Shown here piece after piece: positions 1-6,387 of a stretch of DNA of 64,000 nucleotides. Position numbers and translations under genes: made by a program. The stretch lies in NCBI RefSeq assembly GCF_003963535.1, contig NZ_CP034539.1:7192001-7256000 (forward strand). The letters run 5' to 3'. The stretch's first letter is position 1; each line of letters starts with the position of its first letter. The DNA is from Streptomyces cyaneochromogenes. Its GTDB lineage: Bacteria > Actinomycetota > Actinomycetes > Streptomycetales > Streptomycetaceae. The notes under the pieces were generated by a model. The model was not told the origin of the DNA. It saw only the letters and a program-made list of their open reading frames with translations, and searched no databases.

Positions 1-602
1 ACGCCCCCGAGCGCAGCCACGACCCGGAGACCCTGCGCCGCAGCGCCGACGAATACGTCGACGTCAAGCTCGGCGCCTTCGAGGCGGTCCTGGCCAAGAC
101 CCTGGAGGCCGTCGGCCGCGGCCGTCAGAAGCTGCACGGCCGGATCGCCACCGACGACCTCGGCGCCCTCGCCGACGACAACGGCACCGTCCAGCACTCC
201 AGCGACGCCGACTACCTCGCCGACCTCGCCGCCCTCGCGGAGCGGGACGCCTCGACGGCCCCGGCCGAGCAGCCGGCCGTACCGCCGCAGCCGCAGTACG
301 ACCCGCAGACCGCGCAGCCGGCGTACGGCTACCAGCAGCAGGGCGCGGATCCGTACGGCGGCTACCAGCAGGGTTACGGCGGACAGCAGGACCCGTACGG
401 CTACCAGCAGGCCGACCCCTACGCCTACCAGGGCTACGCGCCTCAGCAGGCCGCCTACGACCCGAACCAGACCCAGCACCAGGCTCCGCAGCAGGCCGCG
501 CAGGGCAACCAGGGCTACGCCCTCGACGAGACCAGTCTCTTCGACACCAGCATGATCAGCGCGGAGCAGCTGCGGGCCTACGAGCAGGGGCGCGGTCAGT
601 AG
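1..602 (+). CDS. C-terminal part of a coiled-coil, Tyr/Gln-rich protein (SCO5569-like), 5' truncated
   Basis: The reading frame is open from the window edge to a TAG at 600-602, so only the C-terminal ~199 residues are visible. The first part is charged and helical (it includes LGAFEAVLAKTLEAVGRGR) and looks like the end of a coiled coil. It is followed by a low-complexity tail rich in Gln, Tyr, Pro and Gly with repeated PYGGYQQ/DPYGYQQ units, and ends EQLRAYEQGRGQ. Streptomyces genomes have such a protein directly upstream of the DUF177-rpmF-rnc genes, often named DivIVA-like or 'ATP synthase subunit B-like'. A role in cell division is inference from that naming only. The position upstream of rpmF supports orthology. 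Confidence 0.75.
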   Translation, partial: APERSHDPETLRRSADEYVDVKLGAFEAVLAKTLEAVGRGRQKLHGRIATDDLGALADDNGTVQHSSDADYLADLAALAERDASTAPAEQPAVPPQPQYDPQTAQPAYGYQQQGADPYGGYQQGYGGQQDPYGYQQADPYAYQGYAPQQAAYDPNQTQHQAPQQAAQGNQGYALDETSLFDTSMISAEQLRAYEQGRGQ

Positions 603-738
603 GCCACCCGGATTGGGCCGGGAGCGAAAGGTCCAGTATCCTGGCTCTTCGGTCGCGCGTACGTCCGCGATCAACGCTGCCCGGGAGCACCGAAGGGCAG
701 TGACCCTCTGAGCTCAGCAGATCGAAAGCAGGAATGGC

Positions 739-1380
739 GTGACAGCCCGCCTCGACCACCGCAACCCTCTCGTGTTCGACACACACGAGCTGGGGCGGCG
801 TCCTGGTGCGCTGCAGCGTCTGACCCGCTCGATCGACGCTCCCAAGGACTTCGGTATCCAGGGAGTCGTCGGAGTGCCGGAAGGCGCCCCGGTAGAGCTC
901 GAACTCCGGCTCGAGTCGGTCATGGAAGGTGTGCTTGTCACAGGCACCGCCCGTGCACAGGCCGAGGGGGAGTGCGTAAGGTGTCTGGAGCCGCTTCAGC
1001 TCGACGTCGAAGCGGACTTCCAGGAGATGTTCTCGTACCCTGACGCCGACGACCGGGGCCGTGTGCACCACGCGGAACCCGGCGACGACGCCGAGGACGA
1101 CGAGGACAGGCTCTTTCTCGAGGACGGCCTGTTCGACCTCGAACCCGTGCTGCGCGATGCGGTGGTGCTCGCACTGCCGATGCAGCCGGTGTGCCAGGAA
1201 GACTGCCCGGGACTGTGCGCCGAGTGCGGCGCGCGCCTCGCGGACGACCCGGACCACCACCATGACGCCGTCGACATCCGTTGGGCGGCACTGCAGGGAC
1301 TCGCCGGTTCACTCGAAGACGGCGAGAAGGACGAGATGAGCGGCGCCGAACCGGGCGTCGACGAGAAGCAGGAGAAGTAG
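739..1380 (+). CDS. DUF177 (YceD-family) protein
   Basis: A 213-aa protein of the DUF177/YceD family, which is almost always encoded immediately upstream of rpmF (ribosomal protein L32) in bacteria, as here (2-bp gap). The N-terminal half is a beta-rich domain. The centre has a CVRCLEPL segment (about residues 78-85). The C-terminal half holds a second Cys cluster (CQEDCPGLCAECGARL), so metal binding is plausible. The linker is very acidic. Start GTG 739 was chosen because the ATG at 734 is out of frame. The family has been linked to 23S rRNA accumulation in other organisms; here the function is inferred from family and position. Confidence 0.9.
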   Translation: MTARLDHRNPLVFDTHELGRRPGALQRLTRSIDAPKDFGIQGVVGVPEGAPVELELRLESVMEGVLVTGTARAQAEGECVRCLEPLQLDVEADFQEMFSYPDADDRGRVHHAEPGDDAEDDEDRLFLEDGLFDLEPVLRDAVVLALPMQPVCQEDCPGLCAECGARLADDPDHHHDAVDIRWAALQGLAGSLEDGEKDEMSGAEPGVDEKQEK

Positions 1381-1382
1381 CC

Positions 1383-1556
1383 GTGGCTGTTCCGAAGCGG
1401 AAGATGTCGCGCAGCAACACGCGCCACCGCCGGTCGCAGTGGAAGGCTGCGGTCCCCACCCTGGTTGCGTGCGAGCGCTGCCACGAGCCCAAGCAGCAGC
1501 ACATCGCGTGCCCGTCTTGCGGCACCTACAACAAGCGCCAGGTCCTCGAGGTCTGA
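1383..1556 (+). CDS. rpmF: 50S ribosomal protein L32
   Basis: A 57-aa protein beginning MAVPKRKMSRSNTRHRRSQW, the universal bL32 N-terminus. It carries a four-Cys zinc ribbon (CERCH and CPSCG) and ends KRQVLEV. It lies 2 bp after the DUF177 stop and just before rnc, the standard DUF177-rpmF-rnc operon. The Cys-containing (C+) form may be subject to Zur-controlled replacement by a Cys-free paralogue in Streptomyces. That is family knowledge, and no Zur site was identified here. Confidence 0.97.
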   Translation: MAVPKRKMSRSNTRHRRSQWKAAVPTLVACERCHEPKQQHIACPSCGTYNKRQVLEV

Positions 1557-1575
1557 GCGGCTGGTGAGAGGCACT

Positions 1576-2385
1576 GTGTCCACGCCTAAGAAGAACGCAG
1601 CGGACAACCAGGCCTCGTCCCACACGCTGTTGGAAGGGCGGCTCGGGTACAAGCTCGAGTCCGCCCTTCTGGTGCGTGCGCTGACCCACCGTTCCTACGC
1701 GTACGAGAACGGCGGTCTGCCGACCAACGAGCGACTGGAGTTCCTCGGGGACTCCGTCCTCGGCCTCGTGGTCACGGACACGCTGTACCGCACCCACCCC
1801 GACCTGCCCGAAGGCCAGCTGGCCAAGCTGCGGGCCGCGGTGGTCAACTCGCGTGCGCTGGCGGAGGTCGGTCGTGGCCTCGAACTCGGCTCCTTCATCC
1901 GGCTCGGCCGCGGTGAAGAGGGCACGGGCGGCCGGGACAAGGCGTCCATCCTCGCCGACACCCTGGAAGCGGTGATCGGCGCGGTCTATCTCGACCAGGG
2001 ACTGGACTCGGCGGCGGAGCTGGTGCACCGCCTGTTCGACCCCCTGATCGAGAAGTCCTCGAATCTCGGAGCCGGCCTGGACTGGAAGACCAGTCTCCAG
2101 GAACTCACCGCGACCGAGGGGCTCGGTGTGCCCGAGTACCTGGTCACGGAGACCGGCCCCGACCACGAGAAGACCTTCACTGCTGCCGCCCGCGTCGGAG
2201 GCGTCTCGTACGGCACCGGCACCGGCCGCAGCAAGAAGGAGGCGGAGCAGCAGGCCGCGGAATCCGCGTGGCGGTCCATCCGGGCCGCGGCGGACGAGCG
2301 CGCCAAGAAGGCGAAGGCGGCAGCGGATGCCGCCGAGCCGGATGCCGCTGAGCCGGACGCCGACGCTCCGTCGGCCTCCGCCTGA
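1576..2385 (+). CDS. rnc: Ribonuclease III (AbsB orthologue)
   Basis: Double-strand-specific endoribonuclease used in rRNA and mRNA maturation. In S. coelicolor the orthologue is absB, needed for antibiotic production. The N-terminal RNase III domain has the signature NERLEFLGDSVLGL with the catalytic Glu/Asp residues, and a second acidic pair around DKASILADTLEAVIG. A C-terminal dsRNA-binding domain follows (from about DWKTSLQELT to AAESAWRSI), and then an Ala/Asp-rich tail. Start GTG 1576 (269 aa) was chosen because GAGG lies 4 bases upstream. GTG 1564 is an alternative that adds four residues. Co-transcribed with rpmF. Confidence 0.95.
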   Translation: MSTPKKNAADNQASSHTLLEGRLGYKLESALLVRALTHRSYAYENGGLPTNERLEFLGDSVLGLVVTDTLYRTHPDLPEGQLAKLRAAVVNSRALAEVGRGLELGSFIRLGRGEEGTGGRDKASILADTLEAVIGAVYLDQGLDSAAELVHRLFDPLIEKSSNLGAGLDWKTSLQELTATEGLGVPEYLVTETGPDHEKTFTAAARVGGVSYGTGTGRSKKEAEQQAAESAWRSIRAAADERAKKAKAAADAAEPDAAEPDADAPSASA

Positions 2386-2399
2386 CCGAACAGCGCGAT

Positions 2400-2435
2400 C
2401 CGAGCGCCCGTCCCGGCCATGGGGCGGGCGCTCGG
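2400..2435. terminator. Hairpin between rnc and mutM
   Basis: CCGAGCGCCCG (2400-2410) pairs perfectly with CGGGCGCTCGG (2425-2435) around a 14-nt loop. There is no T-run, which is usual for Streptomyces terminators. It may end the rnc transcript or only attenuate it. Confidence 0.55.
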
Positions 2436-2467
2436 CCCATAACCGCAAGGTGTGTACGGGGGATCCC

Positions 2468-3328
2468 ATGCCCGAGTTGCCCGAGGTCGAGGTGGTCCGG
2501 CGCGGCCTGGAGCGGTGGGTCGCCCACCGCACGGTCGCCGACGCCGAGGTGCTGCACCCGCGTGCCGTACGTCGGCACCTCGCCGGTGCGGACGACTTCG
2601 CGCAGCGCCTCAAGGGCCTGCGCATCGGCACGCCGAGCCGCCGCGGCAAGTATCTGTGGCTGCCCCTGGAGAACACCGACCAGTCGATCCTGGCCCACCT
2701 CGGCATGAGCGGCCAGCTGCTGGTCCAGCCCAGCAACGCGCCGGACGAGAAGCACCTCCGGATTCGCGTGCGCTTCGCGGACGCCCTCGGCACCGAGCTG
2801 CGCTTCGTCGACCAACGAACCTTCGGCGGCCTGTCGTTGCACGACAACACCCCCGACGGCCTGCCCGATGTCATCGCGCACATCGCCCGCGACCCGCTCG
2901 ACCCGCTCTTCGACGACGAGGCCTTCCACCAGGCCCTGCGCCGCAAGCGCACGACCATCAAACGGGCCCTGCTCGACCAGTCGTTGATCAGCGGCGTCGG
3001 CAACATCTACGCGGACGAGGCCCTTTGGCGCGCCCGCCTGCACTACGAGCGCCCGACCGGGACCTTCACCCGCCCACGCACCCTCGAACTCCTGGGCCAC
3101 GTAAGGGACGTGATGAACGCCGCGCTCTCCGTGGGCGGCACCAGCTTCGACAGCCTGTACGTCAACGTCAACGGCGAGTCGGGCTACTTCGACCGGTCGC
3201 TGGACGCGTACGGCCGTGAGGGCCTGCCGTGCAAGCGGTGCGGTACGCCGATGCGCCGGCGGGCCTGGATGAACCGGTCCAGCTACTTCTGCCCGAAGTG
3301 TCAGCGGGCGCCGCGCGTCTCGTCGTAA
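2468..3328 (+). CDS. mutM: Formamidopyrimidine-DNA glycosylase (Fpg/MutM)
   Basis: Base-excision-repair enzyme that removes 8-oxoguanine and formamidopyrimidines and nicks the abasic site. The N-terminus is MPELPEVEVVRRGLERWV, with the catalytic Pro2 and Glu3. The helix-two-turn-helix region contains LISGVGNIYADEALW. The C-terminal zinc finger is CKRCGTPMRRR...YFCPKCQ. Its 286 aa are typical for the family. It lies downstream of rnc, and its last 28 bp overlap the 3' end of the convergent HxlR regulator gene. Confidence 0.96.
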   Translation: MPELPEVEVVRRGLERWVAHRTVADAEVLHPRAVRRHLAGADDFAQRLKGLRIGTPSRRGKYLWLPLENTDQSILAHLGMSGQLLVQPSNAPDEKHLRIRVRFADALGTELRFVDQRTFGGLSLHDNTPDGLPDVIAHIARDPLDPLFDDEAFHQALRRKRTTIKRALLDQSLISGVGNIYADEALWRARLHYERPTGTFTRPRTLELLGHVRDVMNAALSVGGTSFDSLYVNVNGESGYFDRSLDAYGREGLPCKRCGTPMRRRAWMNRSSYFCPKCQRAPRVSS

Positions 3329-3702
3329 CGCCGGCGTGCTGCGAGCACGTCGTCCATCTGGCCCTCCACGAAGTGGATGAGGCCCAGCAGCCGCTCGGCG
3401 ATCCCGCGCCCCAGCGCCGTCAGCTCGTAGTCGACCCGCGGCGGGTTCGTCGGCTGGGCCTCGCGGTGCACCAGGCCGTCGCGCTCCAGGGCATGCAGCG
3501 TCTGGGACAGCATCTTCTCGCTGACACCGTCGACGCGGCGGCGCAGCTCGTTGAAGCGCAGCGAACCCTCGTACAGGGCGCCGAGCGTGAGCCCGCCCCA
3601 GCGGCCCGTGACGTGCTCCAGCGTGCCGCGCGAGGGGCAGGCCTTGGCGAACACGTCGTACGGGAGGTCCTGCGCCTCCGTGCGCTCCTGCGTGGTGTCC
3701 AT
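3301..3702 (-). CDS. HxlR-family winged-helix transcriptional regulator
   Basis: A 133-aa protein with the HxlR layout. Cys21 near the N-terminus (AKACPSRG) is in the position that is often redox-sensitive in this family. The winged helix spans GRWGGLTLGAL...RFNELRRRVDGVSEKMLSQTL, and the beta wing ends PRVDYELTALG. These regulators usually control a divergent or neighbouring oxidoreductase gene, but the next gene upstream here is an unrelated CAP protein, so the target is unknown. The 3' end overlaps mutM by 28 bp in convergent orientation. Confidence 0.88.
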   Translation of the reverse strand: MDTTQERTEAQDLPYDVFAKACPSRGTLEHVTGRWGGLTLGALYEGSLRFNELRRRVDGVSEKMLSQTLHALERDGLVHREAQPTNPPRVDYELTALGRGIAERLLGLIHFVEGQMDDVLAARRRYDETRGAR

Positions 3703-3899
3703 ATCTGAAGCGTACTCGAACGCAGCGCTAACCCGTAGATTGCACTAACCAGGAGCTAGTACTTTCCTTTGCGTACATGGGCACCGCGTCCGGTGCTCAA
3801 CCGCCTCGGCGTCTTCGCCGGCGCCGCCGGGTGGCCGAGACGGCGAAGGTGTTCGCGCACGGGCGCGCCGCGGTCGCCGCGTAGGCTCACCGAACGCGC

Positions 3900-3950
3900 G
3901 AGGGGCTCTCTTTCGGTCACCGGATGCCGGTCACCGGAAGGGAGCCCCTC
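3900..3950 (-). terminator. Terminator of the CAP-domain gene
   Basis: GAGGGGCTC (3900-3908) pairs with GAGCCCCTC (3942-3950). The inner part can form further pairing from GGTCACCGG/CCGGTCACC. It begins 14 bases past the minus-strand stop codon at 3964. Confidence 0.7.
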
Positions 3951-3963
3951 GCCGTACGTGCTT

Positions 3964-5103
3964 CTAGTAGCCGAAGTCCTGCGTCCACCAAGGCCCGCCG
4001 GAGCCGAAGTGCACGCCGACCCCCAGTGTCTTGAAGTCGCAGTTCAGGATGTTGGCCTTGTGGCCCGGGCTGTTCATCCAGGCCTCCATCACGGCGGCGG
4101 CGTCGGACTGGCCGCGGGCTATGTTCTCGCCGCCGAGGTCGGTTATGCCTGCCTTCGCGGCCCGGTCCCACGGTGACGCGCCGTCGGGGTCGGTGTGGTC
4201 GAAGAAGCCCCGGTCGGCCATGGCCTCGCTGAAGTCCTGGGCCAGATCCGCCAGCGAGCTGTTGGCGGAGACCGCGCTGCAGCCCACCTTCGCGCGCTCC
4301 TCGTTGACCAGGTTCAGCACCTCGGCCGCGGCGGCGGCCTGAGCGGACACCGCCACGGGGTCGTTGGCCTTGTCCTTCTCCGGCTTCTTCTCCGGAGCCT
4401 TGGTGGCCGTACGGGACGGGGTTTCCTTCGGCTTCTCGCTGGGCGTCGCCGACGGCTTCTTCGGCGGGGTCTTCGTCGGCGCGGCCGACGACGTCGACGG
4501 GGCCGGCGAGGCGGGCCGCTGGACGTCGCGGCTCGTCGAGCCGTCGTCCTCGTGGCCCTCGGCGCTGCCGGAGGTGCCGCCCTGCTCGTTGGGAGAGTTG
4601 GTCGGGGTGTCCGCGGCCTGCACCCGGTCCGCGCTGCTGCCTCCGCCGAGCTGGTAGTTCTGGATGCCGGGCACCACGCCCGTCGCCACCGCGACCGTGC
4701 CGAGAGCGACCGCCGCGGAGACGCCGAGCAGGCCGGTCTTCACCGGCGCGGCGGCCTTCTTGCGGCGGCGGTGCGAGCCGCCGGGCCGCCGGGAGCCGGT
4801 GTCGGGCGTGAAGCCGTCACTCCGGAAGGCCGCGGTGGCCGTGGTGTCGTCGCTCGGGAAGGTCGTGGTGCCGGTGATCCGGTTGTAGTCGTCGTCCGAG
4901 GCGAAGAGGTAGGCGTCACTCTTCGCGTAGGCCTCGGCGTACGCCTCCGGGTTCAGATAGGGCGCGATGCCCATCGTGGGGCGGTCGTTCGTGTACGAGT
5001 CCAGGGGGTCGTGGCCCTCCGTGAAGGAGCCGTCCGTATGTGTGACCCCCGTGGCGCGGCCCCTGGCGGCGCGGCCGGCGGCGGAGCGTCGGTGGCGTCC
5101 CAT
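3964..5103 (-). CDS. Membrane-anchored CAP/SCP-domain protein
   Basis: A 379-aa protein in three parts. The N-terminal ~115 residues are cytoplasmic, polar and probably disordered, ending in a basic RRRKKAAAPVK stretch. One hydrophobic segment follows (about 122-147, LLGVSAAVALGTVAVATGVV). Then comes a Pro/Thr/Ser/Lys-rich linker to about residue 255, consistent with crossing the cell wall. The C-terminal CAP/SCP-PR1 domain (about 258-379) contains LNLVNEERAKVGC, DHTDPDGASPWDR, GENIARGQ and MNSPGHKANIL. Such proteins are extracellular in actinobacteria and have no settled activity. It is divergent from acyP. Confidence 0.88.
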   Translation of the reverse strand: MGRHRRSAAGRAARGRATGVTHTDGSFTEGHDPLDSYTNDRPTMGIAPYLNPEAYAEAYAKSDAYLFASDDDYNRITGTTTFPSDDTTATAAFRSDGFTPDTGSRRPGGSHRRRKKAAAPVKTGLLGVSAAVALGTVAVATGVVPGIQNYQLGGGSSADRVQAADTPTNSPNEQGGTSGSAEGHEDDGSTSRDVQRPASPAPSTSSAAPTKTPPKKPSATPSEKPKETPSRTATKAPEKKPEKDKANDPVAVSAQAAAAAEVLNLVNEERAKVGCSAVSANSSLADLAQDFSEAMADRGFFDHTDPDGASPWDRAAKAGITDLGGENIARGQSDAAAVMEAWMNSPGHKANILNCDFKTLGVGVHFGSGGPWWTQDFGY

Positions 5104-5255
5104 GTTCTGGCCTTCCTCGTCCGTGCGGTCTCAACGTCCTCACAGAACTCACTCGATCGTGTGAGTTTCATATGGGATTCATTGGGTGGGGACGGTACCG
5201 CATGGCGCGCGGGGAGGAAGTGCCCGGAGAGACATTGGCCCGTTAGGTTGCAGTC

Positions 5256-5537
5256 ATGAGCGAGGATGTACGGCTGGTCGCCTGGGTGCGTGGACGCGTC
5301 CAAGGTGTGGGTTTTCGCTGGTTCACGCGGGCCAAGGCCCTCGAGATCGGCGACCTGAGTGGTTTTGCTCTCAATTTGGACGACGGACGGGTCCAAGTGG
5401 TCGCGGAGGGCTCGCGGACGGGCTGTGAGGGACTTCTGGACTGGCTTCAGGGCGACGACACGCCCGGGCGGGTCGACGGTGTCACCGAGATCTGGGACAC
5501 ACCTCGCGGGGGTTACGACGGCTTCGCCATCCGCTGA
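5256..5537 (+). CDS. acyP: Acylphosphatase
   Basis: A 93-aa protein, the standard size for the family. It contains the acylphosphatase signature WVRGRVQGVGFRWFTRAKA (the Arg in VQGVGFR is the phosphate-binding residue) and NLDDGRVQVVAEG, whose Asn is the second catalytic residue. It hydrolyses the carboxyl-phosphate bond of acylphosphates. In Streptomyces it lies upstream of smc, as here. Confidence 0.95.
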   Translation: MSEDVRLVAWVRGRVQGVGFRWFTRAKALEIGDLSGFALNLDDGRVQVVAEGSRTGCEGLLDWLQGDDTPGRVDGVTEIWDTPRGGYDGFAIR

Positions 5538-5920
5538 GCCGGTTCTGTAAAGCGGGCCTGGCGCAAGCGGAAAGATCTGCCACTGGCAACTGCCCCGAGC
5601 AGAAATGAGCAGGTGGTTGCCAATAACCCCCTTGCAGTGGCAGGCTCCGCACGTAAGGATGATCGCCACGCCCCGAGGGGCCCGCAGGAGTCGTCGCACC
5701 GCCGCTTTCCGGCCGTGCGCCCCCGGGTTTCCCACCGATACGGGGCGTGATCGTGTTGACCGTCAAACTTTTTGGTGAGACGCTGAAAGCCCCGCGCACC
5801 TTAGCTGTTTGGCATGGCTGAACGGCAGCACAACTCCAGGCCTGCCAAGCAACCGCGGGTGCGAATCCCTCACGACCCACACCGCTTCGGTCGGTCACTC
5901 AGTGTGGAGGACCATCCATC
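5538..5920. other. 383-bp intergenic region: inverted repeat, AT-rich stretch and tRNA-like remnant
   Basis: No gene is seen. CTGCCACTG (5577-5585) pairs with CAGTGGCAG (5635-5643), and a GGCAAC/GTTGCC pair lies inside. An unusually AT-rich segment with TTGACC near 5756 could be the promoter of the following small gene. A 70-nt stretch (5811-5880) looks like a decayed tRNA: an anticodon-loop-like CTGCCAA (5842-5848) and a T-arm-like GCGGG-TGCGAAT-CCCTC (5855-5871). The acceptor, D and anticodon stems do not pair well. Confidence 0.4.
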
Positions 5921-6124
5921 ATGGCAAAGGCGCTTCTCGGTTACGTCGGCGGCTCCGACCCTCGACTCCTCGCCGAGATGCGACGGCTCCAGCAGCGTGT
6001 CCAGGACCTGGAATCCGAGCTCGGACGGATCCAGGCGGAGAACGACGCCCTGCAGGCTGCCGCTTCTCACGACAGGATCATGGAGAGCATCGACGCACAC
6101 CAGGCGGAGCCTGCGCTCACCTGA
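5921..6124 (+). CDS. Conserved small coiled-coil protein (67 aa)
   Basis: Unknown function. The protein starts MAKALLGYVGGSDPRLLAEM and then forms a heptad-like helix (RRLQQRVQDLESELGRIQAENDAL has to be read in two parts: RRLQQRVQDLESELG and RIQAENDAL). The N-terminal LLGYVGG block is one I recall as highly conserved in small actinobacterial proteins. GTGGAGG lies 10 bases upstream of the ATG. It stands alone between acyP and smc and is followed by a strong terminator, so it is probably a monocistronic gene with its own promoter. Confidence 0.8.
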   Translation: MAKALLGYVGGSDPRLLAEMRRLQQRVQDLESELGRIQAENDALQAAASHDRIMESIDAHQAEPALT

Positions 6125-6173
6125 TCACTGCATCGCTCCACAACAGCACCAGCAGTGGTTGGGCGGCCCGTAT

Positions 6174-6199
6174 CAACCGCTAAGTTCAACCGCTAAGTT
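6174..6199. repeat. Perfect tandem 13-bp direct repeat
   Basis: CAACCGCTAAGTT occurs twice back to back (6174-6186 and 6187-6199), directly before an ACGGCTG/CAGCCGT hairpin (6205-6224) and the terminator at 6236. It is clearly less GC-rich than its surroundings. Its role is unknown; it could be a regulator site or a scar of duplication. Confidence 0.85.
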
Positions 6200-6235
6200 G
6201 TCAAACGGCTGGCCAGTCAGCCGTAAGAAGTTTGC

Positions 6236-6264
6236 AAGGGACGCTTCGGCGTCCCTTCTTTCTT
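6236..6264 (+). terminator. Strong intrinsic terminator with TTCG tetraloop
   Basis: AAGGGACGC (6236-6244), a TTCG loop and GCGTCCCTT (6249-6257) form a perfect 9-bp stem, followed by the pyrimidine-rich CTTTCTT. It ends the small coiled-coil gene and isolates smc. Confidence 0.9.
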
Positions 6265-6387
6265 GCCCCCGGCTTAATGCCCCGCGCATCCTTTCACCCT
6301 CTTTAACGTCTGGTGTGCCCTGCACGTTCATCGGTGAAACCGTGGGTTCATGGAGCGAGACATCCCCGGAAGGTAGAGTCCAGCGGC

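Noticed and set aside
300..470. TACGGCTACCAGCAG-like repeats as a CRISPR or VNTR
   Set aside because: They are in-frame codons of a Tyr/Gln/Gly-rich protein tail and vary as low-complexity coding sequence does.
3229..3708. A 159-codon plus-strand frame opposite the HxlR gene
   Set aside because: Antisense shadow; the HxlR protein on the minus strand has clear winged-helix motifs.
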